Positions 8,624 to 16,794 of a stretch of 64,000 nt of DNA are shown here, one piece after another. This DNA comes from Streptomyces griseoincarnatus. GTDB taxonomy: Bacteria > Actinomycetota > Actinomycetes > Streptomycetales > Streptomycetaceae. Numbering within the stretch: the stretch's first letter is position 1; each line of letters opens with the position of its first letter. The translations under genes and the position numbers were made by a program. Where the stretch lies: the NCBI GenBank assembly GCA_014649575.1, contig BMTH01000018.1, positions 62,001-126,000 of the forward strand, in the 5' to 3' direction. The notes beneath the pieces are model-generated. The model did not search any database, was not told the origin of the DNA, and saw only the letters and a list, made by a program, of their open reading frames with translations.

Positions 8624-10261
8624 GTGCAGTCCAAGCGTGACCAGGTACAGGCGCACAGCTTCATGATGGGCAGGCTCAGTTCGGGCCTGCTGACGGGCGA
8701 CCCGGATGCCCCCGAGAGCCCGCTCGGACGCACCACCCGCGGTGTCGTCTTCGGCGTGCTGTTCACCGTCCTCATCGGTGCCGGCACCGTGGTCTACGGC
8801 CTGCTGCGCCCCGGCGGGAACGACAGCTGGCGCGACGGCCGGCACCTGGTCGTCAACCGTGACACCGGCGCCCGCTACCTGTGGACCGGCACCGACGGCG
8901 TATTGCACCCGGTGCGCAACTACACCTCGGCGCGCCTGATCGGCGGTGCCGACCTGCCGACCGAGGACGTCGGCACCGCCTCGCTGCGGGACGTGCCCGT
9001 CGGCGGTCCGGTGGGCATACCCGGTGCCCCCGACGGCCTGCCGGAGGCCGGGCAACTCGACAACGGGGCCTGGAACATGTGCGTCACCGGCCCGGACGGC
9101 GCGGACCCCAGCACCTCTGCGGCGGCCCCCGCCTCGGCCGTCGACAGGGCCGGGGCGACGACGCTGGTGGCCGGCGCGCCGGTCGACACCACGGACATCG
9201 CCGCCGACCGCGCGGTGCTGGTGCGCGGCCCGGACAAGACGGAGTATCTGGTGTGGCGGGGCAGCCGGCTGCGCCTGGACGAGAAGTCCGACGCCCGCAC
9301 CGCGCTCGGCTACGGATCGGAGGAGCCGGTGCCCGTGTCGGCGGCCTTCCTGGACGCGCTGGCCCCCGGCCCCGGACTGCGCTCGCCGGACGTGCCGGGA
9401 CGCGGGGGCGAGGGCCCGGAGCTCGGCGGCGAGCCCACCCGCATCGGCCAGGTCTTCGAGGTGAGCGTGCCCGGAGGCGAAGGCTCCTACCACCTGCTGC
9501 GCAAGGACGGCCTGGTGCCGCTGACCCGGCTCGGCGCCGCCCTGGCGCTGGGCGACCCCGCCACCCAGAAGGACGCCTACCAGGGCGAGTCGCCCGAGGC
9601 GCGCACGGTCGGCACCGACGCGCTGCGCGAGCACCAGGCCGAGGACGCCGGCCGGGTGGACACGGCGGGCCTGCCGGACGCGCCCCCGGCTCCGCAGTCC
9701 GTACCGCGCGGCAGCGCACTGTGCGCCCAGGTGGACGGCGGCGACGGCGGCGCCCGCATCGGCTCGGTGCTGGCCCCGCTGACCGGACTCGCCCCGGTGG
9801 CGGTGTCGGCGGGCACCGACGCCCCCGTGCGGCAGGCGTGCGTACCGACCGACGCCACCGTCGTCCGGCCCGGCCACGGCGCCTTGGTGCGAGCGCTGCA
9901 CGCCAGCGGCGCCGCCCATGCGGGCACCACCTACCTGGTCGCCGAGAACGGAGTGAAGTACCGCGTCCCCGCCGAGGACTCCCTCAAGGCGCTCGGGTAC
10001 ACCACCGAGGACATCGACTCCGTGCCCGCTCCGCTGCTCGCGACGCTGCCGACCGGCGCGGACCTGGACCCGGACGCCGCCTCCGGCGCCGCGAAGCCCC
10101 GCGTCACGGCACCCGACTGCGAGAGGGCCGCGCAGCAGGAGGTGAGGGACACGGGCGGGAAGGCTACGGCTGCGAGCTTCGTCACAGTGGCCCCGTCGGC
10201 AACTCCGGACGCAGCGGACACCACGTCACGGTCCCGGCAAGAAACTCAAAGGGGTTTCTGA
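8624..10261 (+). CDS. eccB: EccB, single-pass periplasmic/extracytoplasmic T7SS core protein
   Basis: This protein has 545 residues from the GTG at 8624, which has AAGAGGAG ending 6-7 bases upstream. It starts VQSKRDQVQAHSFMMGRLSSGLL, the conserved EccB N-terminus. A longer reading from 8579 adds residues not seen in the family. One transmembrane helix (about 40-62, GVVFGVLFTVLIGAGTVVYGLL) is followed by a large extracytoplasmic domain of repeated WRG/KD-type beta units. Four Cys (MCVTG, LCAQV, ACVPT, DCERA) could form disulfides outside the membrane. EccB caps the channel on the outer face. No EccE gene is seen nearby. The gene ends 460 bases before the substrate operon. Confidence 0.93.
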   Translation: MQSKRDQVQAHSFMMGRLSSGLLTGDPDAPESPLGRTTRGVVFGVLFTVLIGAGTVVYGLLRPGGNDSWRDGRHLVVNRDTGARYLWTGTDGVLHPVRNYTSARLIGGADLPTEDVGTASLRDVPVGGPVGIPGAPDGLPEAGQLDNGAWNMCVTGPDGADPSTSAAAPASAVDRAGATTLVAGAPVDTTDIAADRAVLVRGPDKTEYLVWRGSRLRLDEKSDARTALGYGSEEPVPVSAAFLDALAPGPGLRSPDVPGRGGEGPELGGEPTRIGQVFEVSVPGGEGSYHLLRKDGLVPLTRLGAALALGDPATQKDAYQGESPEARTVGTDALREHQAEDAGRVDTAGLPDAPPAPQSVPRGSALCAQVDGGDGGARIGSVLAPLTGLAPVAVSAGTDAPVRQACVPTDATVVRPGHGALVRALHASGAAHAGTTYLVAENGVKYRVPAEDSLKALGYTTEDIDSVPAPLLATLPTGADLDPDAASGAAKPRVTAPDCERAAQQEVRDTGGKATAASFVTVAPSATPDAADTTSRSRQETQRGF

Positions 10262-10630
10262 GGGTGAAAAAGGCGGAGAGGCGGGGCTATTACCGGTCGG
10301 GGCAGATGTAGCGCCCGCTGGGTTCGCGAGCCTTTTGTTCATTCTGGTCGCTGTCGAACCTCAGAGAAAGCTCAGAATTCCCGGCCCCGCCACTCTTCCG
10401 CGATGTGACCGGATGGCGCGCATATTCCGGCCCGCGGGCCCGCTCGATGGCCGTTCGCGGCTTAGGCGTGCCCGAATGGCGCCCGCATCAGGTCCACCGC
10501 CCGCACGGACGCGGCATCACGGACAGTTCGGCCCGGCGAGACTGTTCATCCGATCGAAACCTGCGCTCAACTTCCGGCCCCGACGGATCATTTGAGCCAA
10601 CCTCCGAACTTCGAAAACTTCCGGAGCGCG

Positions 10631-10660
10631 TTGCGCGGAACGGGAGCCTCTACTTAGCCT
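10631..10660 (+). promoter_or_regulatory. Candidate promoter of the esx operon
   Basis: TTGCGC (10631-10636) and TAGCCT (10655-10660) are 18 bases apart, a fair match to the vegetative consensus. The predicted start near 10667 lies just before the tandem repeat at 10680-10706 and 55 bases before the first WXG100 gene. Confidence 0.45.
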
Positions 10661-10679
10661 CAGCGGGCAACGGTGCGAC

Positions 10680-10706
10680 GTGATCGCTCGAATGTGATCG
10701 CTCGAA
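10680..10706 (+). repeat. Tandem 13-nt direct repeat, possible operator
   Basis: GTGATCGCTCGAA occurs twice (10680-10692 and 10694-10706) separated by one T, a 14-nt period. It sits between the predicted transcription start and the ribosome site GGGAG of the first WXG100 gene. It could be a regulator site in the leader or a duplication accident. Confidence 0.6.
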
Positions 10707-10721
10707 CGAAGGGAGCGCGAC

Positions 10722-11057
10722 ATGGCGGACAGCGCCGCGAGGAAAGCGGACTATGCCAAGGGCCTGGGAGGTGTCTCGTCCCTCGAGACCGCCCGGAGCC
10801 AGGTGGAGAAGATCCAGAACAACGTCGCCGAGATCGCCTCGCGTTCAGGCGTCGGCGGCGACGAGGGTCAGGCCCTGCTGAAGCTCTTCCGCAGCTGGAA
10901 CGCGGAGGCCCAGACGGTCGTCGTCCAGATCAGCAAGATGATCGACGCCCTCCAGGAGAACGTCACCTCCGCCAACCGTCTGGCGCAGGAGAACCAGGAC
11001 CTCACCGAGGTTCTCAACAGCAAGACCAGTCAGGGCGTCTTCCAGGCGCTGCTCTGA
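10722..11057 (+). CDS. WXG100-family-like secreted protein, first of the pair (EsxB/EsxA-like)
   Basis: This small, almost wholly alpha-helical protein has 111 residues and no signal peptide, placed first in the substrate operon as expected for an Esx partner. The hairpin between the two helices carries Trp59-Asn-Ala instead of Trp-x-Gly (FRSWNAEAQ), so the signature is relaxed. The first helix (about 18-42) and second (about 48-100, rich in Gln/Asn/Leu) fit the WXG100 helix-turn-helix. It has a good ribosome site (GGGAG, 7 bases). It probably forms a heterodimer with the next gene product that is exported through EccC/EccD. Which is the EsxA or EsxB partner cannot be decided from sequence. 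Confidence 0.8.
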   Translation: MADSAARKADYAKGLGGVSSLETARSQVEKIQNNVAEIASRSGVGGDEGQALLKLFRSWNAEAQTVVVQISKMIDALQENVTSANRLAQENQDLTEVLNSKTSQGVFQALL

Positions 11058-11070
11058 CACGTCCAGCGCC

Positions 11071-11126
11071 GTGCGGCCCTGAGTGAGGCCGCGCTGTTCG
11101 AGCCCGCCGGACGCGAGGCGTCCGGC
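11071..11126 (+). promoter_or_regulatory. Two tandem RNA hairpins between the WXG100 genes
   Basis: Hairpin 1 pairs GCGGCC (11073-11078) with GGCCGC (11087-11092), extendable to 8 bp with one wobble, over an 8-base loop. Hairpin 2 is a perfect 9-bp stem, GCCGGACGC (11106-11114) with GCGTCCGGC (11118-11126), around GAG. Both fill the 87-base gap between two genes of one operon, so an mRNA-stability or attenuation role is more likely than full termination. Confidence 0.6.
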
Positions 11127-11144
11127 CACCAGAGAGGAGACGTC

Positions 11145-11453
11145 ATGGCCGACGGCATCATCGACGTGCAGTATTCCGTGGTCCGCAAGGCCGTCGAGGA
11201 GTTGACGGACCAGACGCAGCAGATCATCACCACCCTCAACAACCTGGAGGACGAGCTGAAGCCGCTCGTCGCCTCCTGGGAAGGTGCGGACCAGGAGATG
11301 TACCGCCAGGTGCAGATGCAGTGGGACCAGGCCACCAAGAACATGGCCGTCCTGCTCAACGACAACGGCACCCTGATCCAGTCCATCCACGACAACCACT
11401 CCCGCGACGAGCGCCGCAGCGCCGACAACTGGGGCAACGTCCGCGCGCGTTGA
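11145..11453 (+). CDS. WXG100-family type VII secretion protein (EsxA-like)
   Basis: This protein has 102 residues with a classical WXG motif, Trp45-Glu-Gly47 (VASWEGADQEMY), between two long helices (about 9-40 and 48-90). That is the canonical WXG100 helix-turn-helix. There is no signal peptide or membrane segment. The ribosome site AGAGAGGAG lies just before the ATG. Paired with the preceding gene it forms the standard two-gene esx unit, and ESX dimers are both substrates and activators of EccC. The C-terminus (RRSADNWGNVRAR) is basic. Confidence 0.92.
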   Translation: MADGIIDVQYSVVRKAVEELTDQTQQIITTLNNLEDELKPLVASWEGADQEMYRQVQMQWDQATKNMAVLLNDNGTLIQSIHDNHSRDERRSADNWGNVRAR

Positions 11454-11579
11454 GACCCGCCGGGCTCGGCCCGCGTCAGTCACGAGAGGCGGGCGGCGCG
11501 CCGTGGCGGTCACGTGCCGGTGTGCCCCCGCCCCTTTCGCAGCCCGTGCATCCGGAACCGAGCGGCAGGAGAGCTTCCG

Positions 11580-12053
11580 ATGGCCGACAACCCCACAGAC
11601 ATCAAGCACTTCGACCTGTCCGCGATGGCGAACTTCCGCGACTACGAGGTCGACAGGGCTCACAAGAGCGCGAAGAGGCACCGCGAAGGGGGCGGGGACG
11701 GCGACCCCCGCCCGCTCGGCGACCTCGTCGACGGCCACACCACCGAGGACAACCTCGACCAGAACCAGCAGCTGCTGCGCATCGGCAAGATGGCCACCGA
11801 TCCACTGGTCTCGGGACCGAAGCTCCTCGAAGGGGTCCGTGAGGCCGCCACAGCTCTCGACACCCTCCTCGGGGACCAGATCGAGCTGTACAAGGAGCTG
11901 CGGGAAGCGCTCACCGAGACCATCGAAGGGGCGGAGAAGACCCAGGCCGACAACCTGGACGCGATCGACGCCCAGACGCTGCTCCAGCACTTCGACGAGG
12001 TCGACACCCTCACCGCCGGCGGCAGCGGCGGCGGTGACGACACCGACTCCTAG
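11580..12053 (+). CDS. Small acidic T7SS-operon protein of unknown function
   Basis: This protein has 157 residues from the ATG at 11580, chosen because AGGAG lies 8 bases upstream. The frame is open back to 11514 but without a ribosome site. I do not recognise a family. It is hydrophilic, with an N-terminal segment MADNPTDIKHFDLSAM, a charged linker (HKSAKRHREGGGDGD), then a helical stretch (about 60-140) that resembles a WXG100-type helical hairpin in length but lacks Trp altogether. The tail is Gly/Asp rich (TAGGSGGGDDTDS). Its place between the esx pair and the WKG protein suggests a further T7SS substrate or a chaperone for the next protein. Confidence 0.7.
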   Translation: MADNPTDIKHFDLSAMANFRDYEVDRAHKSAKRHREGGGDGDPRPLGDLVDGHTTEDNLDQNQQLLRIGKMATDPLVSGPKLLEGVREAATALDTLLGDQIELYKELREALTETIEGAEKTQADNLDAIDAQTLLQHFDEVDTLTAGGSGGGDDTDS

Positions 12054-12066
12054 AGAACCCGCATCC

Positions 12067-12084
12067 CGCGACACTGCCGTCGCG
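12067..12084 (+). promoter_or_regulatory. Small hairpin between operon genes
   Basis: CGCGAC (12067-12072) pairs with GTCGCG (12079-12084) over a 6-base loop in the 65-base gap before the WKG gene. It is short and may only affect message stability. Confidence 0.35.
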
Positions 12085-12118
12085 TGACCCACGACAACGC
12101 GACCAGAGAGGGCGCCCG

Positions 12119-15100
12119 GTGGTCGACCGTTACGACGCGAACTCGGAAGAGAACGTCAACAGGTACGAAGACGTCACGGACGCGTCGTCCGACGTCTGGG
12201 CGTCCCTGGTCACGCACATCACGGGCTATCCCGTGCCGGACCGCAGCACCATTTTCGACACCCTGCGCTCCGACCACGGCGGCAAGCTGTTCCGGATGGA
12301 CATCAGGGACCGGGGCCTCGGCTCGTTCGTCCAGGACGCCTCCGGCTTCCTGCGCAACACCGGCGAGGACTACGACATCTGGTTCTTCGACAGCGGCAAG
12401 AGGACCCAGATCAAGCAGGCAAGGATCGTCTTCGAGGGCCGGGTGCGGGCGGGCGACGAGGTGATCTGGGCCGACCCGGGGACGGACGACGTCGCCAACG
12501 CCTCCGTGCGCGAGGGCAACGAGTTCAAGGACTACAACAAGGACGAGATGAGCACCGTGGCGCTCGCCCGGTACATGAACGGCCCGCGCACGGCGCTCCT
12601 CGAACTGCGGGGCGGCAACACGGGGAACGCCCGCTTCAGCAACCTGGGGGTGTCCGAGGACGCCGCGGTCGACCTCAAGTCCTTCGACACCACCGGTCAG
12701 AGCTTCGACTTCGCGGCCCAGTTCTTCCGGGACCAGGGGCCGAAGATCAAGGAGTGGGAGGACGCCCTCGGCCGGGAGGACGCCACCTGGAAGGGCGAGG
12801 CCGCGGAGGTCTTCCGCAGCCTGCTGACGAAGATCCGCGAGAACTACGACGCCTACATCGAGACGTTCGACGAGACGCCCAGCACCGGCGAGGGCGACGG
12901 AACCGGCAAAACGGTGTACTCGCGCGCCCTCTCCCAGGCCCGCCAGGCCCTGGAGAACGCCGCCGACAAGCTGCTGGACGCCTGGATCACCTGGGCCAAC
13001 TCCGACTACTACGACCCGCACCGGGTGCTGCGGTACGTGCTGGACGACCTTGCCCTGTGGGTCGACGCGAACAACGTCGCCAAGACCGACATCAAGACGA
13101 CCTACTCGGCGTACTCCTCGTCCACCTACCACGATCCGAAGGAAGGCTTCTCGCAGAACCACCCCGAGTACGGCGACCTCACCGACATCGCCAACTGGGC
13201 GAAGGTCGGCGACAAGGCCGTACAGATCTGGAGCCGGGGAGTCGACGAGTACCTCGTCAAGCCCGCGCGGAGCGTGCAGTCCACGCTGAACAACACCTTC
13301 CTGGACCTGAGCGGTGACTTCACCGAGAACGTCCCCAAGCCGAAGTCGACCAGCACCGCCTCGCAGGAGTACGAGGAGCGCAAGGCCGAAGAGGCCCAGG
13401 ACGAGATCAACCGGCAGAACGAAGAGAACAAGCGGTACCAGGACGAGCTGCGGGAGGAGCAGAACCGGCAGCGTGAAGAGGACCGCCGGTACCAGGACGA
13501 GCTCCGCGAGGAGCAGAACCGGCAGCGTGAGGAGGACAAGCGGGCCCAGGACGAGCTCCGCGAGGAGCAGAACCGGCAGCGTGAGGAGGACAAGCGGTAC
13601 CAGGACGAGCTGCGGGAGGAGCAGAACCGGCAGCGCGAGGAGGACCGCCGGTACCAGGACGAGCTCCGCGCCGAGCAGGAGAAGCAGGCGGACGAGGCCC
13701 AGGAGCAGCTGCGGACCTTCAACGACCGGACGACGACGGACCTCGACGGCCTCGACGACGTGCTGAACCGGAACGTCCCGGTCACCGAGAGTCTGGGCGA
13801 CGTGGGCGGCATCAACGGCGGCGGTGGCGGCGGCGGTGACGGCTCGCTCACCCAGAACCTCGGCGCCCTCGGCGACGCCAACAACGCGGTCAACGAGAGC
13901 CTCGCCGGTCTGGGCGACACGGGCGGCACGGGCGGCGGCGACCAGCGGACGGCCGTGCCCCCGACGGCGAACCTGGGCAGTCTCGGCGGCCTCAACTCCG
14001 GCGGCGGCACCCGGACGCCGTCCGACCGCACCACCGGCCTCGTCGGCGGCGACCCGGTCGCGCGGTTCCCGGACGGCAGCAGCACCCGCTTCGACCCCGA
14101 CACCGGGCTGCTCACCACCACCGGGCCCGACGGCACGACCACCACCACGGACCTCGGCAACGGCCTGCAGGTGACCAACCCGGACGGTTCCGTCACCTCC
14201 CTCACCGACGACGGCAAGCTCACCACGACCTTCCCGGACGGCCGTACGGAGACCATCGACCCGTCGACGGGCCGGGCGGTCACGACCAACCCGGACGGTA
14301 CGACGACCACCACCGACCTGGGCAGCCTGGGCGACCTCAACAGCGGTGCCGGCGGCGGGGTGCTGGACACGCCGACGGGCGGCACCACGCAGCTGACGGG
14401 CGGCGAACTGACCAGCAGGTTCCCGGACGGGAGCAGCACGAGCTTCGATCCGGACACCGGATCCCTGACGACGACCGGCCCGGACGGTTCGGTGACGACG
14501 ACCGATCTGGGCAACGGCCTTCAGGTGACCAACCCGGACGGCTCGGTCACATCGCTGGGCGATGACGGAAACCTCACGACGACGTTCCCGGACGGCACGA
14601 CGCAGACCATCGACCCGTCGACGGGCCGGGCGGTCACGACCAACCCGGACGGTACGACGACCACCACCGACCTGGGCAGCCTCGGCGACCTCAACGGCCG
14701 GAGCGACCTCAGCTCCCTGGGCGACCTGCCGACCCAGTCGAACGGGGACCTGAGCGGCCTCGGCGACCTCGACCTGGGAAGCCTCGACGGCCTCAACTCC
14801 GACACCGGCTCGGGACTTCGGACGTCCACGGGAGGCGAGACGTCGCTGGCCGGCGACGACCTGCTCACCCGGTTCCCGGACGGCACGCGGGCGACGTTCG
14901 ACACCCAGACCGGGATGCTGACCGCCACCCACCCGGACGGGTCCGTCACCACCACGGACCTGACCCACGGCGTGCAGGTGAACAATCCCGACGGTTCCGT
15001 CACCTCCCTGGACAACGGCATGCTGACCACCGAATTCCCGGACGGCAGCACCCAGGTCGTCGACCCGGAGACCGGCATCGCCACCGTCACCGACGCCCAG

Positions 15101-15775
15101 GGCAACACCGAGACGGTGAACCTGCACGACCTCAACACCGGTAATACGCAGACAAGTTCGGTCGGTGGCATTCTCGACGAGCTCGACGCCCTCGACACGC
15201 TCGGCGGCGGCGGTGGCGTGGGCGGCGGCACCAGCACCGAGACGTTGTCGCCCTCCGACCTCAATCTGAGCAACGGGGGCTCCCTCGGCCCGGCCTCCGG
15301 CGCAGGAATCACCGCCGGTGCCTCCGTCGGCACCGACGGCCTGGTGACGGGCGCCGCGGCCCCGCTGTCCGACGGCACCACCGCGACCGGCGGCTCCCTC
15401 GGCCCGGTCGCCGCGTCCGGTACGGCCGGCGCCCCGGGCATGCCCGGCACCCCCGGTATGCCGATGGGCGGCATGGGCGGTGCCGGAGGCGGCGGCGACA
15501 AGGGCAACGGCGAGCGGGTGCGGGCCGTCCTGGTCGACGCGGCCGAGGAGAGCGAGCGCCGCAACCGCAGGCGGCGCAGCCCCTGGAACCGCCAGGAGGA
15601 CAGCGACACGTTCCTGTCCCCGGCATCCCGCGTGGCCACCACCGGCGGCGACTCCCCGGAGGAGGAGGCGACGGACCAGGGCCGCAGGGTCACCACGTCC
15701 GCCGACTACCTGGAGGAGGACGCGGACGTGTGGGGAACCGAGGACGGCGGTACGCCGGCCGTCATCGGACGATGA
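12119..15775 (+). CDS. Large WKG (AAWKG-type) T7SS substrate with coiled-coil and PDG repeats
   Basis: This protein has 1218 residues from a GTG start with AGAGAGGG just upstream. Residues 1-400 form an alpha/beta N-terminal part with Trp224-Lys-Gly226 (EDATWKGEAAEVFRSLL), a WXG-like motif. From memory, Streptomyces proteins of this kind are annotated as AAWKG family. Residues 439-528 are five copies of an 18-residue charged unit (RYQDELREEQNRQREEDR), a coiled coil. Residues about 640-1005 carry three arrays of beta-turn repeats built on FPDGS / TGPDGT / TNPDGS with a 118-residue period. The C-terminus is Gly/Met/Pro rich, then ends with YLEED (Tyr1197 to Asp1201), a YxxxD-type export signal, and DVWG...AVIGR, an ending also seen on actinobacterial PPE-like T7SS proteins. 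There is no signal peptide. I infer a long exported surface or delivery filament. Confidence 0.8.
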   Translation: MVDRYDANSEENVNRYEDVTDASSDVWASLVTHITGYPVPDRSTIFDTLRSDHGGKLFRMDIRDRGLGSFVQDASGFLRNTGEDYDIWFFDSGKRTQIKQARIVFEGRVRAGDEVIWADPGTDDVANASVREGNEFKDYNKDEMSTVALARYMNGPRTALLELRGGNTGNARFSNLGVSEDAAVDLKSFDTTGQSFDFAAQFFRDQGPKIKEWEDALGREDATWKGEAAEVFRSLLTKIRENYDAYIETFDETPSTGEGDGTGKTVYSRALSQARQALENAADKLLDAWITWANSDYYDPHRVLRYVLDDLALWVDANNVAKTDIKTTYSAYSSSTYHDPKEGFSQNHPEYGDLTDIANWAKVGDKAVQIWSRGVDEYLVKPARSVQSTLNNTFLDLSGDFTENVPKPKSTSTASQEYEERKAEEAQDEINRQNEENKRYQDELREEQNRQREEDRRYQDELREEQNRQREEDKRAQDELREEQNRQREEDKRYQDELREEQNRQREEDRRYQDELRAEQEKQADEAQEQLRTFNDRTTTDLDGLDDVLNRNVPVTESLGDVGGINGGGGGGGDGSLTQNLGALGDANNAVNESLAGLGDTGGTGGGDQRTAVPPTANLGSLGGLNSGGGTRTPSDRTTGLVGGDPVARFPDGSSTRFDPDTGLLTTTGPDGTTTTTDLGNGLQVTNPDGSVTSLTDDGKLTTTFPDGRTETIDPSTGRAVTTNPDGTTTTTDLGSLGDLNSGAGGGVLDTPTGGTTQLTGGELTSRFPDGSSTSFDPDTGSLTTTGPDGSVTTTDLGNGLQVTNPDGSVTSLGDDGNLTTTFPDGTTQTIDPSTGRAVTTNPDGTTTTTDLGSLGDLNGRSDLSSLGDLPTQSNGDLSGLGDLDLGSLDGLNSDTGSGLRTSTGGETSLAGDDLLTRFPDGTRATFDTQTGMLTATHPDGSVTTTDLTHGVQVNNPDGSVTSLDNGMLTTEFPDGSTQVVDPETGIATVTDAQGNTETVNLHDLNTGNTQTSSVGGILDELDALDTLGGGGGVGGGTSTETLSPSDLNLSNGGSLGPASGAGITAGASVGTDGLVTGAAAPLSDGTTATGGSLGPVAASGTAGAPGMPGTPGMPMGGMGGAGGGGDKGNGERVRAVLVDAAEESERRNRRRRSPWNRQEDSDTFLSPASRVATTGGDSPEEEATDQGRRVTTSADYLEEDADVWGTEDGGTPAVIGR
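13433..13702 (+). repeat. 54-bp in-frame tandem repeat (five copies) encoding a coiled coil
   Basis: Units start at 13433, 13487, 13541, 13595 and 13649, each encoding an 18-residue RYQDELREEQNRQREED-type unit, with synonymous and D/K, Y/A differences between copies. Confidence 0.9.
14050..15130 (+). repeat. PDG beta-turn repeat arrays, three long copies
   Basis: Three arrays begin near 14050, 14400 and 14860, each reading xRFPDGS..., TGxLTxTxPDGS, TTTDL, VTNPDGSVTSL, LTTxFPDGxT. Bases from about 14250 and about 14604 share an identical run of roughly 78 nucleotides (offset 354 = 118 codons). The third copy is more diverged. Confidence 0.85.
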
Positions 15776-15899
15776 CGGCGGCGACGGCCGACGGCCGCGC
15801 CCGGGCCGGGAGGCGAACACCCCTCGACCCCGGCTGTCGGGGCGGAAACCTCACCGGGCAAGATCGACTGTGCAGATGTGAGACATCAGGGGAGCGGAC

Positions 15900-16355
15900 G
15901 TGACGGAACCACTGGAACAGCGTCTGGAGAAGGCCATGGCCGAACTCCGGTCCGCCCAGGAGGCGGTCGAGCGCACCGAACGCGAGCTGCGACAGGCCTC
16001 GTTCGCGGTGCTCTCCTCCGACCGTGCCGTCCGCGCCACCGTGGGCCCGCAGGGCGAGCTGACGGGCGTCGAGTTCCTGGAGGACAAGTACCGCTCCATG
16101 TCCCCGCAGGAGCTTGCCGCCAGCGTCCTGGAGGCGGCGAGCGCGGCGCGGCTGAAGATGAACCGGCACGTGATGAAGGCGATGGCCCCGTTCACCGAAC
16201 CCAGCAGCGAGGTGCCCGAACTGAAGGGCTTCGAGCTGGACTGGGAGCGCATCTTCGGCCCCGGTGTGCTGGAGAAGGACGACGAGGACACGGCACGCAC
16301 GGACGGCGCGGTCCCGGGCTGGCGCGACGCGCTCGGCGAGGACGGGGAGGACTGA
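15900..16355 (+). CDS. YbaB/EbfC-family protein, EspL-like
   Basis: This protein has 151 residues from a GTG with AGGGGAG 7 bases upstream. The N-terminal helix (about 3-35) is followed by a beta sheet with RAVRATVGPQGELTGVEF and a helix region (SPQELAASVLEAASAARLKM), the YbaB fold. In mycobacterial ESX-1 loci a YbaB-like protein (EspL) acts in the cytosol to stabilise Esp substrates, so a chaperone role for the large substrates on either side is plausible. The C-terminal tail (ELDWERIFGPGVLEKDDED) is acidic and outside the core fold. The stop is one base from the next ATG, so the two are coupled. Confidence 0.8.
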   Translation: MTEPLEQRLEKAMAELRSAQEAVERTERELRQASFAVLSSDRAVRATVGPQGELTGVEFLEDKYRSMSPQELAASVLEAASAARLKMNRHVMKAMAPFTEPSSEVPELKGFELDWERIFGPGVLEKDDEDTARTDGAVPGWRDALGEDGED

Positions 16356-16356
16356 C

Positions 16357-16746
16357 ATGGGACAGCGGTACTACGTCGACCCGGCCCGCATCGAGGCGCT
16401 GACCGGGCAGTTGGAGGAGATCGCCACCCTGGCCAGGAGCATGACCGAGGAGTTCCTCGACGGGCTCGCCCCCACGGTCTCGTGGCCCGGCACGTCGGGT
16501 GACTTCGCGGAGAAGGCCAGACCGCAGGAGCAGAAGGAGCGACAGACCACCAAGGACACCATGATGTCCATCCGTGACGCGCTGGTGAGCATCACCGACG
16601 CCACCCTCAGCCAGGTCAGGCTCATGGAGGACACCCGGGACCGCAACCTGGAGGACATCGATCGCAACACCAGCCGGATCGAGACCGACGGATTTGGTCT
16701 CGACGGCTCGGGCGGCGGTGACACGGGCGGGCATGGCCGCCACTGA
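16357..16746 (+). CDS. WXG100-like protein partnered with the giant effector
   Basis: This protein has 129 residues from the ATG at 16357, one base after the preceding stop, with GGGGAGG upstream. It is helical with Trp43-Pro-Gly45 (TVSWPGTSGDFAEKA) between two helices (about 9-40 and 48-100), a WXG signature. The tail is Gly/His rich (GGGDTGGHGRH). There is no signal peptide. It lies 48 bases upstream of the giant gene, whose own N-terminus is also WXG100-like, so it is the best candidate for the helical partner that pairs with the giant protein for recognition by EccC. It could alternatively belong to the EspC-like group. Confidence 0.8.
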   Translation: MGQRYYVDPARIEALTGQLEEIATLARSMTEEFLDGLAPTVSWPGTSGDFAEKARPQEQKERQTTKDTMMSIRDALVSITDATLSQVRLMEDTRDRNLEDIDRNTSRIETDGFGLDGSGGGDTGGHGRH

Positions 16747-16794
16747 CCTCCGCGCCGCAGGCCGCCCCCGCACCATGCGGGGAGCGGCCCCCCG

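Larger units (their letters stand above)
10262..10721. promoter_or_regulatory. Intergenic region upstream of the ESX substrate operon
   Basis: These 460 bases are slightly less GC-rich than their surroundings and hold no convincing gene. A 15-codon GTG frame right after eccB and an 86-codon frame at 10335 lack family features and ribosome sites. The distal 100 bases contain the promoter and direct repeat listed separately. Confidence 0.6.

Noticed and set aside
7103..9919. 938-codon minus frame under eccD/eccB
   Set aside because: It is antisense to two well-recognised genes and has a low-complexity, Gln/Gly/Arg-rich translation.
10264..10311. 15-codon GTG frame directly after eccB
   Set aside because: Too short and unsupported. 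It has no ribosome site and no known peptide family.
10335..10595. 86-codon frame in the region before the esx operon
   Set aside because: It has an Arg/Pro-rich translation, no ribosome site and no family resemblance. The region reads better as regulatory.
13433..15130. Tandem repeats as a mobile or non-coding satellite
   Set aside because: All repeats keep the reading frame and encode coiled-coil or PDG units of one protein.
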